Source of the DNA: Magnetospirillum sp. 64-120
GTDB lineage: Bacteria > Pseudomonadota > Alphaproteobacteria > Rhodospirillales > Magnetospirillaceae
DNA length: 64,000 nt
Reading direction: 5' to 3'
Assembly (NCBI GenBank): GCA_001898825.1
Contig: MKVK01000046.1
Coordinates: 231,123-295,122 of the forward strand
The first letter of the stretch is position 1. Each line of letters starts with the position of its first letter. The translations under genes were made by a program, and so were the position numbers. The notes under the pieces were generated by a model. It had not been told where the DNA came from, searched no databases, and was given only the letters and a program-made list of their open reading frames with translations. Of the stretch, positions 18,694-26,765 are shown piece by piece.

Positions 18694-18864
18694 TGCCTGC
18701 TCCGTTATTGCATCCGCCCAGGTCTCGTTCGGTGGGGGCCAGGCGGGGACCTCAATTCACATTCCCAGTCATTATGCGGCTATTTCTTTCGGATTGCATC
18801 AGGTCTGCACCGGAAAAAGCATGCGCTAGGAGCTGTTTTTCTGTGCGCATCTGTGTTCTTGGTT

Positions 18865-19329
18865 TCACTTTTCGTTAATTTTTATTGGCTCTGCAAGGTG
18901 ATCGCCCAAGCATTGTCCATGGTCGGCCAGGACCTGGATTACCCGGCATTGCCGCACCGAGCTTTGCGAGCAGTCGACGATCATGCGCCGTACTTCGTCA
19001 CCCAATGCGTTCAGGCGGGCGATTTTTGACTGGATGTCGGCCAGATGGTGGCGGGCGATGGAATCCGCGTCGGCACAGGACTGGTCGGGCTGGTCGGCCA
19101 TGTCCAGCAACTGACGGATGGCGTCGATCTCGAACCCCAGTTCGCGGGCGTGGCGGATGAAGCGCAGGCGCTGGATGGCCGATTCCGGATACAGGCGGCG
19201 GTTTCCTTGACTGCGCGGCGGCGTCGGCAGCAGGCCGATCTGCTCGTAATAACGGATTGTCGGAACCTTGACCCCGGTGGCATCGGCCATCTGGCCGATG
19301 GGGAGCAGGACAGGGGCTGGCGTGGTCAT
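18865..19329 (-). CDS. MerR-family metal-responsive regulator (ZntR/CadR/PbrR type)
   Basis: Dimeric activator of 154 residues. The winged-helix DNA-binding domain starts PIGQMADATGVKVPTIRYYE, a dimerisation helix follows, and the metal-site cysteines are Cys85, Cys120 and Cys128, with Cys140 near the end. That Cys spacing resembles Zn/Cd/Pb sensors rather than Cu sensors, which use a CxC loop. It is divergent from the P-type ATPase gene, and a dyad with a 19-bp promoter spacer lies between the two. It should repress and then activate the ATPase on metal binding. Confidence 0.92.
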   Translation of the reverse strand: MTTPAPVLLPIGQMADATGVKVPTIRYYEQIGLLPTPPRSQGNRRLYPESAIQRLRFIRHARELGFEIDAIRQLLDMADQPDQSCADADSIARHHLADIQSKIARLNALGDEVRRMIVDCSQSSVRQCRVIQVLADHGQCLGDHLAEPIKINEK

Positions 19330-19339
19330 GACAAACCTC

Positions 19340-19370
19340 TTGCTTCTCTAGTCGCTAGAGATTGTAGCCT
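19340..19370 (+). promoter_or_regulatory. MerR-type promoter/operator of the metal ATPase gene
   Basis: TTGCTT (-35, 19340-19345) and TAGCCT (-10, 19365-19370) are separated by 19 bp, the overlong spacer typical of MerR-family promoters. Between them is a perfect 7-bp dyad (19345-19351 with 19355-19361, centre TCG). It lies between the MerR gene and the ATPase gene. Confidence 0.85.
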
Positions 19371-19398
19371 GATCAGGCATGGTCAGGAGAACCGGAAA

Positions 19399-21558
19399 AT
19401 GAACGCCCCCTTGGAACAGACCTCCCGCCTGGACGTCACCGGCATGGATTGCGGCTCGTGCGTGGCCAAGATCGAGACGGCGCTGACCCGCCAGCCCGGG
19501 GTGCGGCGCGTCCAGGTCTCGATGGCCGAGGGCGTGGTGGAGATCGGCCACGACGACGGTGTCGATCCGCAGGCTTTGGGGCGCCTGCTGTCCGGCCTGG
19601 GATACCGGACGAAGGTGGTTTCCCCGCCGATGGCGGCGCCGTCCTGCGGCTGCGGGGGCTGTCACGCCCCGGCACCGGCGTCCGTACCGGATCGGACACC
19701 CCCTTGGTGGCGGGACAAGCTGGGACTGCTGGCCCTGTGCGGGGTCTTGCTGGCGGTGGGACAGGCAGCCTTGTGGCTGGTGCCGGGAACGCCGGAAGCG
19801 GTGATCCTGCCGGCGCTTGCGGTGGGCGGACTGCCGGTGCTGCGCCGCGCGGTGAACGCGGCGCGGCTGGGCTCGCCCTTCAGCATGGAAATGCTGATGA
19901 GCGTGGCGGTGGCCGGCGCCCTGGTGGTCGGCGCCTGGGACGAGGCGGCCATGGTGGTGTTCCTGTTCGGGCTGGGTGAAGCCTTGGAAGGCTTGGCCGC
20001 CCGCAAAGCCCGTGCCGGCATCATGGCCCTGGCCCAACTGCTGCCCAAGCAGGTGCTGCGCCGTCAGGGCGACGCTTGGGTCGAGACGGCGGCGACCGAG
20101 GTGCGGGTAGGGGATTTCCTGCTGCTGCGTCCCGGTGACCGGCTGGCGGTGGACGGCGTGGTAGAGGATGGCGAAGCCGGCATGGACGAGGCGGCGGTCA
20201 GCGGTGAAAGCCGGGCGGTGCGCCGCCAGCCGGGGGATCCGGTGCCGGCCGGGGCCATCGCCCTGGACGGGGTGTTGACCATCCGCGCCACCTCGGACGC
20301 CGCCGACAACACGGTGACCCGCATCGCCCGTCTGGTGGAGCGGGCCCAGGCGGCCAAGTCGCCCTTCGCCCGTTTCATCGATCGTTTCGCCCGCTGGTAC
20401 ACCCCGGCGGTGGTGGGCGCCGCCGCCCTGGTGATGGTGCTGCCGCCGCTGGTCGCCGGCCAGGATTGGGGTGTCTGGTTCTATCGCGGTCTGGCGCTTT
20501 TGCTGATCGGTTGCCCCTGCGCCCTGGTGATTTCCACCCCGGCCGCCCTGGCGGCGTCTTTGGCGGCGGGCGCCCGGCGCGGCATTCTGTTCAAGGGCGG
20601 CGACGTGGTCGAGCGTCTGGCCAAGGTGGATCTGGTGGGTTTCGACAAGACCGGCACCCTGACCGAGGGGCGGCCGCTGGTGGTGCGCATGGCCGCCTTG
20701 TCCGACGATGGGCGGCCCTGGGAAGCGGTCGCCGCCGGTTTGTGCCAGGGATCGTCCCATCCGCTGGCCCGGGCCATCGCCGACTATCTGCAGGCGGGCG
20801 ATGGCGGTACTCAAGAGGTGACGCGGGCCCACGCGGTTCCGGGCCGGGGAATCGGCGGCGACTGGCATGGCGTGTCGGTGTTCCTGGGGGTGGTGCCCAT
20901 GGACGGCGTCGTGGCCGAGTGGCAGGCCCAGGGCAAGACCGTGTCGGTGCTGACCGCCGATCAGGTGCCGGTCCTGGCTTTCGCCTTGGAAGATGGATTG
21001 CGGCCCGACAGCAAGGCGGCTGTCGCCCGTCTGCGCGGCTTGGGATTGCGCCTCGCCATCCTCAGCGGCGACCATGCCGCCGCCGCCCGCAAGGTCGGCG
21101 ACGATTTGGCCATGGACGTCCAGGCCCCCTTGTTGCCCGAAGCCAAGATGGCGGCGATCCGCCAATGGCAACAAGACGGGCTGGTGGTCGCCAAGGTGGG
21201 CGACGGTATCAACGACGCCCCGGCCTTGGCGGCGGCGGATGTGGGCATCGCCATGGGCGGCGGCAGTGAAATCGCCTTGGAAACCGCCGATTGCGGCCTG
21301 TTGGGCAATCGGCTCGGCGACGTGGCGGCGGCGGTGGAAGCGGCACGCCGCACCATGCGGGTGATCCGCCAGAACGTCTTCATGGCCTTGGGGCTGAAAG
21401 GCTTCTTTCTGGTCACGACGGTGGTCGGATTGACCGGTTTGTGGCCGGCGGTGCTGGCCGATACCGGGGCGACGGTGCTGGTGACCCTGAACGCGTTGCG
21501 GCTGCTGAAGCTTGGTCACGCACAGGGCGGGCAGGCACCCAGCCCGAGCCGCCCCTGA
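19399..21558 (+). CDS. zntA: Zn2+/Cd2+/Pb2+-exporting P1B-type ATPase
   Basis: Inner-membrane heavy-metal efflux pump of 719 residues. The N-terminal HMA domain has GMDCGSC (Cys18, Cys21), and a second Cys/His cluster CGCGGCH lies at 83-89. The transmembrane CPC metal motif is Cys372-Pro-Cys374 in IGCPCALVIST. The phosphorylation site is Asp416 in DKTGTLTEG, with GDGINDAPAL as the hinge motif. The C-terminal part lacks extra metal sites. The ATG at 19399 follows GGTCAGGAGA. The divergent MerR gene is its likely regulator. The preference Zn/Cd/Pb rather than Cu follows from the regulator type and family resemblance. Confidence 0.93.
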   Translation: MNAPLEQTSRLDVTGMDCGSCVAKIETALTRQPGVRRVQVSMAEGVVEIGHDDGVDPQALGRLLSGLGYRTKVVSPPMAAPSCGCGGCHAPAPASVPDRTPPWWRDKLGLLALCGVLLAVGQAALWLVPGTPEAVILPALAVGGLPVLRRAVNAARLGSPFSMEMLMSVAVAGALVVGAWDEAAMVVFLFGLGEALEGLAARKARAGIMALAQLLPKQVLRRQGDAWVETAATEVRVGDFLLLRPGDRLAVDGVVEDGEAGMDEAAVSGESRAVRRQPGDPVPAGAIALDGVLTIRATSDAADNTVTRIARLVERAQAAKSPFARFIDRFARWYTPAVVGAAALVMVLPPLVAGQDWGVWFYRGLALLLIGCPCALVISTPAALAASLAAGARRGILFKGGDVVERLAKVDLVGFDKTGTLTEGRPLVVRMAALSDDGRPWEAVAAGLCQGSSHPLARAIADYLQAGDGGTQEVTRAHAVPGRGIGGDWHGVSVFLGVVPMDGVVAEWQAQGKTVSVLTADQVPVLAFALEDGLRPDSKAAVARLRGLGLRLAILSGDHAAAARKVGDDLAMDVQAPLLPEAKMAAIRQWQQDGLVVAKVGDGINDAPALAAADVGIAMGGGSEIALETADCGLLGNRLGDVAAAVEAARRTMRVIRQNVFMALGLKGFFLVTTVVGLTGLWPAVLADTGATVLVTLNALRLLKLGHAQGGQAPSPSRP

Positions 21559-21560
21559 CT

Positions 21561-22352
21561 TCAGTCCACCGCCAGGATCACGTGCGAGGACTTGAAGAAC
21601 GCGACTGCGGGGTCACCGATCTTCAGGTCCATTTCACGGGCGGACTCCAGGGTGACGATGGCGATGATGGTCTTGCCGTCACCGATGTCGACGGCGATTT
21701 CGCTGTTCACCCCGCCGTCGTCTCGGCGCGAAATGGTGCCGGAAATCTTGTTGCGGGCCGACACCTTGGGCTTTTCGGTGCCGGGTGACAGCATGACGAA
21801 GGACGACTTGACCAGGGCGGTGATCTCGCGGCCCACTTCGATGCCCAGTTCGGCGACGCTTTCCTCGGTGACGATGGCGGTCAGCTCGTTCTGACGGGAC
21901 AGCCGCATGATCACTTCGCAGTTGACCGAACCGTGACGGATTTCGGTGACGGTGCAGCGAAAGGCGTTGCGGGCGGACGTCTTCATGCCAAGGCTCCACA
22001 GCAGGGAAAAGGAATCGCCGTCTTCGTCGCCGGCCAGCATCTGCGCCACTTTCTCAAGGCGCTTTTCCATCAGGCGGAAACTGGCGATCAGCGCCAGCCC
22101 GTCCTGGGTGACCACGGCGCCGCCGCCTTGGCGGCCGCCGGTCTGGCCCAGGACGGCGGGGCGCGGCAGCAGGTTGTTGACGGCGTTCAACGCGTCCCAC
22201 GCCGCCTTGTAGCTTAGACCCACGGCCTTGGCCGCCTTGCTGATGCTGCCGTGGATGCCCACCGCTTCCAGCAGTTCGATGCGGTCGCGCCCGACGGTGG
22301 GGCGGCCTTCACGGCGCAGGCCCAACATGGCCTCGACTTTTCCTTGTGACAT
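21561..22352 (-). CDS. modE: Molybdate-responsive regulator ModE
   Basis: DNA-binding protein of 263 residues: an N-terminal LysR-like winged helix (GSISKAAKAVGLSYKAAWDAL) followed by two Mop/TOBE molybdate-binding repeats (about 125-190 and 195-263), each with the SARNxxxGTI or SARNAFRCTV signature. ModE with molybdate represses mod transport genes. Downstream is the convergent metal ATPase gene, two bases from its stop. Upstream are a Mop protein gene in the same direction and a ModE-box-like palindrome just before its own start, suggesting autoregulation. Confidence 0.95.
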   Translation of the reverse strand: MSQGKVEAMLGLRREGRPTVGRDRIELLEAVGIHGSISKAAKAVGLSYKAAWDALNAVNNLLPRPAVLGQTGGRQGGGAVVTQDGLALIASFRLMEKRLEKVAQMLAGDEDGDSFSLLWSLGMKTSARNAFRCTVTEIRHGSVNCEVIMRLSRQNELTAIVTEESVAELGIEVGREITALVKSSFVMLSPGTEKPKVSARNKISGTISRRDDGGVNSEIAVDIGDGKTIIAIVTLESAREMDLKIGDPAVAFFKSSHVILAVD

Positions 22353-22370
22353 GGAAATCCCTGCCGCTTA

Positions 22371-22395
22371 CGTGATATAGGTCATGTATATTGCG
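22371..22395. promoter_or_regulatory. Possible ModE box upstream of modE
   Basis: CGTGATATA (22371-22379) and TATATTGCG (22387-22395) form an imperfect palindrome (7 of 9 matching) with a 7-bp centre, close to the ModE consensus of CGnTATA-type arms. It lies 19 bp before the modE start. Confidence 0.5.
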
Positions 22396-22456
22396 GCGGC
22401 GTGCCGATCGCCACCAAAAACGGCCCTGTCGCCAGGACCGCCTTGGTATTTGCCAA

Positions 22457-22660
22457 TTACTTGGCCAGCATCACTTCGGTGGACTTGATGATGGCGTCGA
22501 CGCTGTCGCCGACCTTCAGGTCCAGGTCGTCGATGGCTTCCACCGACACCAGAGAGGTGACGAATTGGCCGCCGACATCGACCTTCACCTTGGCCACGAT
22601 CTGGCCCTTGGCGATGTCGACGACCTTGCCCTTCAAGGCGTTGCGGGCGCTAAGCTTCAT
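22457..22660 (-). CDS. Molbindin (Mop-type molybdenum-pterin-binding protein)
   Basis: Cytosolic protein of 67 residues consisting of one Mop/TOBE domain, with the signature SARNALKGKV at the N-terminus and VSVEAIDDLDLKVGD in the middle. Molbindins form hexamers that store molybdate oxyanions. AAGGAGG lies upstream of the ATG. It is divergent from modA and shares a near-perfect ModE box with it. Its sequence matches the single repeats of the adjacent ModE, so the two share ancestry. Confidence 0.93.
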   Translation of the reverse strand: MKLSARNALKGKVVDIAKGQIVAKVKVDVGGQFVTSLVSVEAIDDLDLKVGDSVDAIIKSTEVMLAK

Positions 22661-22689
22661 GGGAACCTCCTTCGCGAGTGCAATAATTC

Positions 22690-22722
22690 TTGACGTTATG
22701 TTGTTTAACTACATAACGTCAA
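22690..22722. promoter_or_regulatory. ModE box between the molbindin gene and modA
   Basis: Perfect 12-bp inverted repeat (TTGACGTTATGT at 22690-22701 with its complement at 22711-22722) and a 9-bp AT-rich centre. The arms contain the CGTTAT/ATAACG core of the ModE operator. The position between divergent molybdate genes supports ModE control of both. Confidence 0.85.
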
Positions 22723-22760
22723 GGGGCACGCCATCGTTCTCGTTCCCACGGGAGTACCTC

Positions 22761-23525
22761 ATGCAGAAACGTTTTGTCGGGGCCGTCGTCGCCCTTGCCC
22801 TGTGCCTTTCCACCGCGACCGCCCGCGCCGAGGAAGTGGTGGTGTTCGCCGCCGCGTCCTTGACCAACGCGCTGAACGAAGTGGGCGCCGCCTTCGCCGC
22901 CAAGACCGGCCACACCATGAAGCCGTCCTATGCGGCGTCTTCGGGCCTGGCCAAGCAGATCGAGCAAGGCGCCCCGGCCCATGTCTTCGCCTCGGCCGAC
23001 CTGAAGTGGATGGATTACCTGACCGAAAAGAAGCTGGTCAGTCCCGATGCCCGTTTCGATTTGCTGGGCAACACCCTGGTGCTGATCGCGCCGGCGGATT
23101 CCAAGACTGGCTCGATGGCTTTGACCGAGAAGACCGACATCGCCGCTTTGGTGGGCAGCGAACGTATCGCCACCGGCAACCCGGAAAGCGTGCCGGTCGG
23201 CCTTTACTTCAAGAAGGCCATGGAGACCGCCGGCCAGTGGGACAAGGTCAAGGGCAGGGTCGCCGCCGCCGATTCGGTGCGGGGCGCCCTGGCCTTCGTC
23301 GAACGCGGGGAAGTCCCCTATGGCGTCGTCTATGGCACCGATGCCGCGGTGACCAGCAAGGTCAAGGTGGTGGGGACCTTCCCCGACACCCTTTACGGAC
23401 AGATCGTCTATCCTTTCGGGCAGGTCAGCGGCAAGGAAACCGCCGGTTCCAAAGCCTTCCTGCAATTCGTGCAGAGTGCCGAGGCCAAGGGCGTGTTCGC
23501 CAAATACGGCTTCAAGGTCCGCTGA
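22761..23525 (+). CDS. modA: Molybdate ABC transporter periplasmic binding protein ModA
   Basis: Periplasmic molybdate/tungstate-binding protein of 254 residues: signal peptide (about 1-23, TATARAEE), then FAAASLTNAL, ASSGLAKQIEQGAPA, and the C-terminal YPFGQVSG segment, all typical of ModA. The ATG at 22761 follows GGGAG by the usual distance; an upstream in-frame start would run through the palindrome and is rejected. The permease and ATPase genes modB and modC do not follow here, so the partner genes must lie elsewhere. A ModE box lies 38 bp upstream. Confidence 0.95.
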   Translation: MQKRFVGAVVALALCLSTATARAEEVVVFAAASLTNALNEVGAAFAAKTGHTMKPSYAASSGLAKQIEQGAPAHVFASADLKWMDYLTEKKLVSPDARFDLLGNTLVLIAPADSKTGSMALTEKTDIAALVGSERIATGNPESVPVGLYFKKAMETAGQWDKVKGRVAAADSVRGALAFVERGEVPYGVVYGTDAAVTSKVKVVGTFPDTLYGQIVYPFGQVSGKETAGSKAFLQFVQSAEAKGVFAKYGFKVR

Positions 23526-23546
23526 GCCATTCCAGTGCCATCGGAT

Positions 23547-23569
23547 GAGGCGGGCCTTGTGTCCGCCTC
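23547..23569 (+). terminator. Weak hairpin after modA
   Basis: GAGGCGG (23547-23553) pairs with CCGCCTC (23563-23569) around a 9-base loop, 22 bp after the modA stop. There is no T-run, so it is at best a Rho-assisted or weak terminator. Confidence 0.4.
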
Positions 23570-23615
23570 GTTGGCATGGGCATGACGGGAATCAGCCATA
23601 TTATCAAAATGGTTC

Positions 23616-23630
23616 CGCATTAAGAATGCG
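23616..23630. promoter_or_regulatory. Palindrome upstream of the flavodoxin gene (possible operator)
   Basis: CGCATT-AAG-AATGCG is a perfect 6-bp dyad with a 3-bp centre, 13 bp before a TATATT box (23643-23648) and 53 bp before the flavodoxin start. Flavodoxins are commonly iron-regulated, so a Fur/Irr-family site is plausible, but the match to a consensus is not established. Confidence 0.4.
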
Positions 23631-23682
23631 TCGCACTTGCGCTATATTCTGTTGATCGGAATTCGGCGCAAGGATCTGGGTG

Positions 23683-24165
23683 ATGAGGGTGATGGTGGTT
23701 TACGGATCGGACCAGGGGTGCACCCGCGGTATCGCCAATCGCATCGCCGGCAAGCTGAACGGCAAAAGCCTGGACATCAAGAAGGCCCGCTCCGCCGACC
23801 TCGAGGCCGCGCAACTGCTGATCCTGGGGTCTCCTACCTATGGCTGCGGCGACCTGCAGTCCGATTGGGAAGACCGCATCGCGGTGTTGGACAAAGCCGA
23901 CCTGGACGGCAAGACCGTGGCCCTGTTCGGCATGGGCGACCAGATGACCTATCCCGAATGTTTCTGTGACGCGGTGGGCATCCTGTATGACCGCCTCCTT
24001 GCCAAGGGGGCTCGGGTCGTCGGCTTCACCGAGCCGGAAGGCTATGACTTTTCTTCTTCGGCGGCGTTGCGCGACGGCCGCTTCGTCGGCCTGCTGCTGG
24101 ACGAGGACAACCAGTCGGAGCTGACCGACGAGCGTATCGAAGCCTGGGTCGGAGGTCTGGCATGA
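23683..24165 (+). CDS. Flavodoxin
   Basis: FMN-binding electron carrier of 160 residues, the long-chain flavodoxin size. The phosphate-binding loop is VVYGSDQGCTRGIA near residues 5-18, with Asp-Gln in place of the common Thr-Thr. The FMN-stacking loops GSPTYGCGDLQ and GMGDQMTYPECFCDAVG are both clear. The ATG at 23683 is used; a GTG lies one codon earlier. Its stop overlaps the start of the DUF2023 gene by four bases. Expected to replace ferredoxin under iron limitation or to serve nitrogenase; neither is shown directly. Confidence 0.92.
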   Translation: MRVMVVYGSDQGCTRGIANRIAGKLNGKSLDIKKARSADLEAAQLLILGSPTYGCGDLQSDWEDRIAVLDKADLDGKTVALFGMGDQMTYPECFCDAVGILYDRLLAKGARVVGFTEPEGYDFSSSAALRDGRFVGLLLDEDNQSELTDERIEAWVGGLA

Positions 24166-24509
24166 AGCCCCCCATGGCCGGCTTCCTGCCGCAATATCTT
24201 TACGAGCTGAAAAAGGGCGTGCGCGGCCTGTTCTTGCTGACCATGAACACCGCCGAGGCCGAGTTGGTGGAAAAGCGTCTGGCCAAGGACGGGGTCGACC
24301 ATTATCGCCATGTGGTCAACGGCACCAAGGTCAACATGTTCTTCGGCCATTCCCAATACGTGGCGGTGGTGCGCGCCATCGTCACCGGGCCGTTGAACGC
24401 CTTGTCGGCGGAACAGGATTTCATCTTGGGCACCTTGCTGGGCTATGACCGCGAACAGCAGTGCCAACGCTTCCTGGGCCGTCAGGCCCGTCAGCGAGAG
24501 GTGTTCTGA
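24162..24509 (+). CDS. DUF2023 family protein, coupled to flavodoxin
   Basis: Protein of 115 residues matching my recollection of DUF2023, a small family of unknown function usually encoded next to flavodoxin. The sequence LYELKKGVRGLFLLTMNT...VEKRL suggests an alpha/beta fold. The start overlaps the flavodoxin stop (ATGA), so the two are probably made together. The last 19 bases overlap the 3' end of the convergent map gene. A role in flavodoxin maturation or partner choice is only a guess from context. Confidence 0.82.
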   Translation: MKPPMAGFLPQYLYELKKGVRGLFLLTMNTAEAELVEKRLAKDGVDHYRHVVNGTKVNMFFGHSQYVAVVRAIVTGPLNALSAEQDFILGTLLGYDREQQCQRFLGRQARQREVF

Positions 24510-25303
24510 CCGCCCACGCCCCAGGGGGTGAAGATTTCCACCCCGTCGGCGGTGACCCCTACCGAATGTTCGAACTGGGCCGACAGCGAACGGTCGCGGG
24601 TCACCGTGGTCCAGCCGTCGGGCAGGATCTTCACCGCGGCCTTGCCGGCGTTCAGCATGGGCTCGACGGTGAAGATCATGCCGGGTTCCAGCACCACGCC
24701 GGTTCCGGCTTGGCCGGTGTGCTGCACCAGGGGGGCGTCGTGGAACGCTCGACCCAGGCCATGGCCGCAAAAGTCGCGGACCACGGAAAAGCGTTCGGCA
24801 CGGGCCACCGCCTCGATGGCGGCGCCCACGTCGCCCAAGGTGGCGCCGGGGCGGATGGCACCGATGCCGGCCATCATCGCCCGATGGGCGGCATCCACCA
24901 GGCGGCAGGCCAGGGCGCGGACTTCCCCCACCAGGAAGGTGCGGCTGCTGTCGCCGTACCAGCCGTCCAGCACCGGGGTGACGTCGATGTTGACGATGTC
25001 GCCATCGGCCAGGACCTTGTCGCCGGGGACGCCGTGGGTGACCACATGGTTGACCGAAATGCAGCTGGCATGGCGATAGCCGTGATAGCCGATGGTGGCG
25101 GGGACGGCGCCGGCATCGCGCATGAACTGCTCGCACAGACGGTCAAGCTCGGCGGTGGTGATGCCGGGCCGGATGTGCGGCGCGATGAAATCCAAGGTCG
25201 CCGCAGCAAGGCCGCCAGCGCGGCGCATGCCTTCGAAGCCCTCGGCATCATAAAGCGGGATGGGTTTGCCTTCGGCGTCGACTTGGCTGGACATGCGGAT
25301 CAT
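24491..25303 (-). CDS. map: Methionine aminopeptidase, type I
   Basis: Removes the initiator Met from nascent proteins. The 270-residue protein has all five metal ligands: Asp107, Asp118, His181, Glu214 and Glu245, in NIDVTP, YGDSSRTF, GHGLGR, TVEPM and FEHSVG. The HYR...CISVNHVVTHG substrate region is also intact. It lacks the N-terminal zinc-finger extension of type Ic enzymes. The start could be three codons later at a second Met. No adjoining gene appears co-transcribed. Confidence 0.95.
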   Translation of the reverse strand: MIRMSSQVDAEGKPIPLYDAEGFEGMRRAGGLAAATLDFIAPHIRPGITTAELDRLCEQFMRDAGAVPATIGYHGYRHASCISVNHVVTHGVPGDKVLADGDIVNIDVTPVLDGWYGDSSRTFLVGEVRALACRLVDAAHRAMMAGIGAIRPGATLGDVGAAIEAVARAERFSVVRDFCGHGLGRAFHDAPLVQHTGQAGTGVVLEPGMIFTVEPMLNAGKAAVKILPDGWTTVTRDRSLSAQFEHSVGVTADGVEIFTPWGVGGQNTSR

Positions 25304-25353
25304 GACGTCGCTTTAGCAGCTTCGCCGTCCGCAAGTCCAGCCTGCCACAGGTT

Positions 25354-26451
25354 TTAACCGCGCGACAGAACCGCCTTCAGGGCGGCGCCGACGCTGCCTT
25401 CCTCCATGTACTTCAATCCCCAGACGCCGCCGAACAGGATGGCGAACAGGGCGAAGAACGAGGTGGCCGACAGGGTCGAAATGCCGGTCAGGCCCTGGCC
25501 GATGGTGCAGCCCATGGCCATGACCCCGCCGGTGCCCATCATGGCGGCGCCGATCAGGTGGCGTCCCATGTCGGCGGCGTCGGAAAAGGCTTCCAGGTGA
25601 AAGCTTTTGCCGGCGGCGGACGACAGGAACGAACCGACGATGACCCCACCCACGGCGGCGATGCCGAAATTGATGGTCGAGCCGGTGAACGTCATCAGAT
25701 ACATCATGGAATCGCCGATGGGGGCGACGAAGGTGAAGCTGGACAAAGGCGTCGGGTCGAAGTCGTCGGCCCCCATCACCCCGGTGATCCACCATCCCGC
25801 CGGCACCATCAGGCCGATGATCAGGCCGCCGATGATGTCGTGGGGGGCGGCGCGGAAATCGGCATCCTTGAAGCAGAACACCAACAGGCCGCCGGCGACG
25901 ACGGCGACCACCAGCCAGCGGGCCAATCCATCGGGCAACCCCAGGGCCGCCAGCAAGGCGGGGACGCCCTGGTTGGCGGCCTTGCCGGCCACCGCGACGT
26001 TGGTCAGCGCCTCCAACTGGACGCGGCCCAGGCCGATCAGGCCCTTCAGCGTCATATAGGCGAACAGGCCGACCACCAGGAAGGTGACCAGGGATTTCAG
26101 GTTGCCGCCGCCGATGCGCACCAGCGTCTTGTTGCCGCAGCCGCCGGCCAGGGTCATGCCGAAGCCGAACAAAAGTCCGCCGACGATGGCGCCGGCCCAG
26201 GCCAGCGGGCCTTGCAGATAGATGCTTTTGCCCAAGTCCACCATGCCGAAATGGTGCAGGGCCTGGCTGCCGACCATGGCCACCGACAGGGCCAGCATCC
26301 AGGCGCGGAAACGGCGCCAGTCGCCCATGAAGACGATGTCGGACAGCGCCCCCATGGTGCAGAAATTGGTGCGTTGGGCGGTGGCCCCAAAGATCAGGCC
26401 GGCCACGAAGGCGGCCCCACCGACGATGGTCGAGATGGGTAGATCGCTCAC
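25354..26451 (-). CDS. YeeE/YedE-family sulfur-compound transporter
   Basis: Integral membrane protein of 365 residues with about nine to ten hydrophobic segments. It carries the family's three conserved Cys motifs: TNFCTMG near the N-terminus, GGCGNKTLVR in the middle and MGCTIGQG near the C-terminus. YeeE homologues import thiosulfate by passing it between such cysteines. The GTG start at 26451 was chosen because GGAGG precedes it by six bases. It is divergent from dsrE2-tusA, genes of sulfur trafficking, which supports a sulfur substrate. Confidence 0.9.
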   Translation of the reverse strand: MSDLPISTIVGGAAFVAGLIFGATAQRTNFCTMGALSDIVFMGDWRRFRAWMLALSVAMVGSQALHHFGMVDLGKSIYLQGPLAWAGAIVGGLLFGFGMTLAGGCGNKTLVRIGGGNLKSLVTFLVVGLFAYMTLKGLIGLGRVQLEALTNVAVAGKAANQGVPALLAALGLPDGLARWLVVAVVAGGLLVFCFKDADFRAAPHDIIGGLIIGLMVPAGWWITGVMGADDFDPTPLSSFTFVAPIGDSMMYLMTFTGSTINFGIAAVGGVIVGSFLSSAAGKSFHLEAFSDAADMGRHLIGAAMMGTGGVMAMGCTIGQGLTGISTLSATSFFALFAILFGGVWGLKYMEEGSVGAALKAVLSRG

Positions 26452-26765
26452 GTTGTTCCTCCCGTCGCGGGTTCCCCTTGTTGCACCCATACCAGTTTGA
26501 GTCTTGGCGGGCGTGGGGTTCCTCGTATATATTTGTTCATTCTAAATTAGCACCGTCTTCGGCCGTCGCACAAGAGTGTCGCTTTTAACGCGGTCGGGGC
26601 CAAGGGTGCAGCAAAAATGGCGGGACCACCGCCGATAACGACAGGCACTGAAAACAAGTGCCGACAACAGGGTGTAGGTACCGGCTACTACCACCAGGGG
26701 GCCGGTGACGTCTTAGGGTGGTTTGCACATTAGATAACCATAATGCAAACCACGGGAGGTATTTC
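26452..26765. other. Divergent regulatory region, transporter gene and dsrE2
   Basis: This 314-bp gap holds the promoters of both divergent sulfur genes. An AT-rich TATATATTTG run near 26525-26535 may serve the leftward transporter gene. A long palindrome sits next to dsrE2 and is listed separately. No gene is supported in it. Confidence 0.5.
26718..26753. promoter_or_regulatory. 10-bp inverted repeat upstream of dsrE2
   Basis: GTGGTTTGCA (26718-26727) and TGCAAACCAC (26744-26753) are perfect complements 16 bp apart, just before the GGGAGG ribosome site of dsrE2. It could be an operator for a repressor of the sulfur genes or a leader hairpin hiding the ribosome site. The ribbon-helix-helix protein two genes on is a candidate binder. 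Confidence 0.6.

Noticed and set aside
19045-19398. Extended N-terminus for the metal ATPase.
   Set aside because: It would lie antisense to the MerR gene and cover the MerR-type promoter.
22401-22760. Extended N-terminus for ModA starting before the ModE box.
   Set aside because: It would cover the molbindin gene and the palindrome; the ATG at 22761 with GGGAG and a signal peptide is better.
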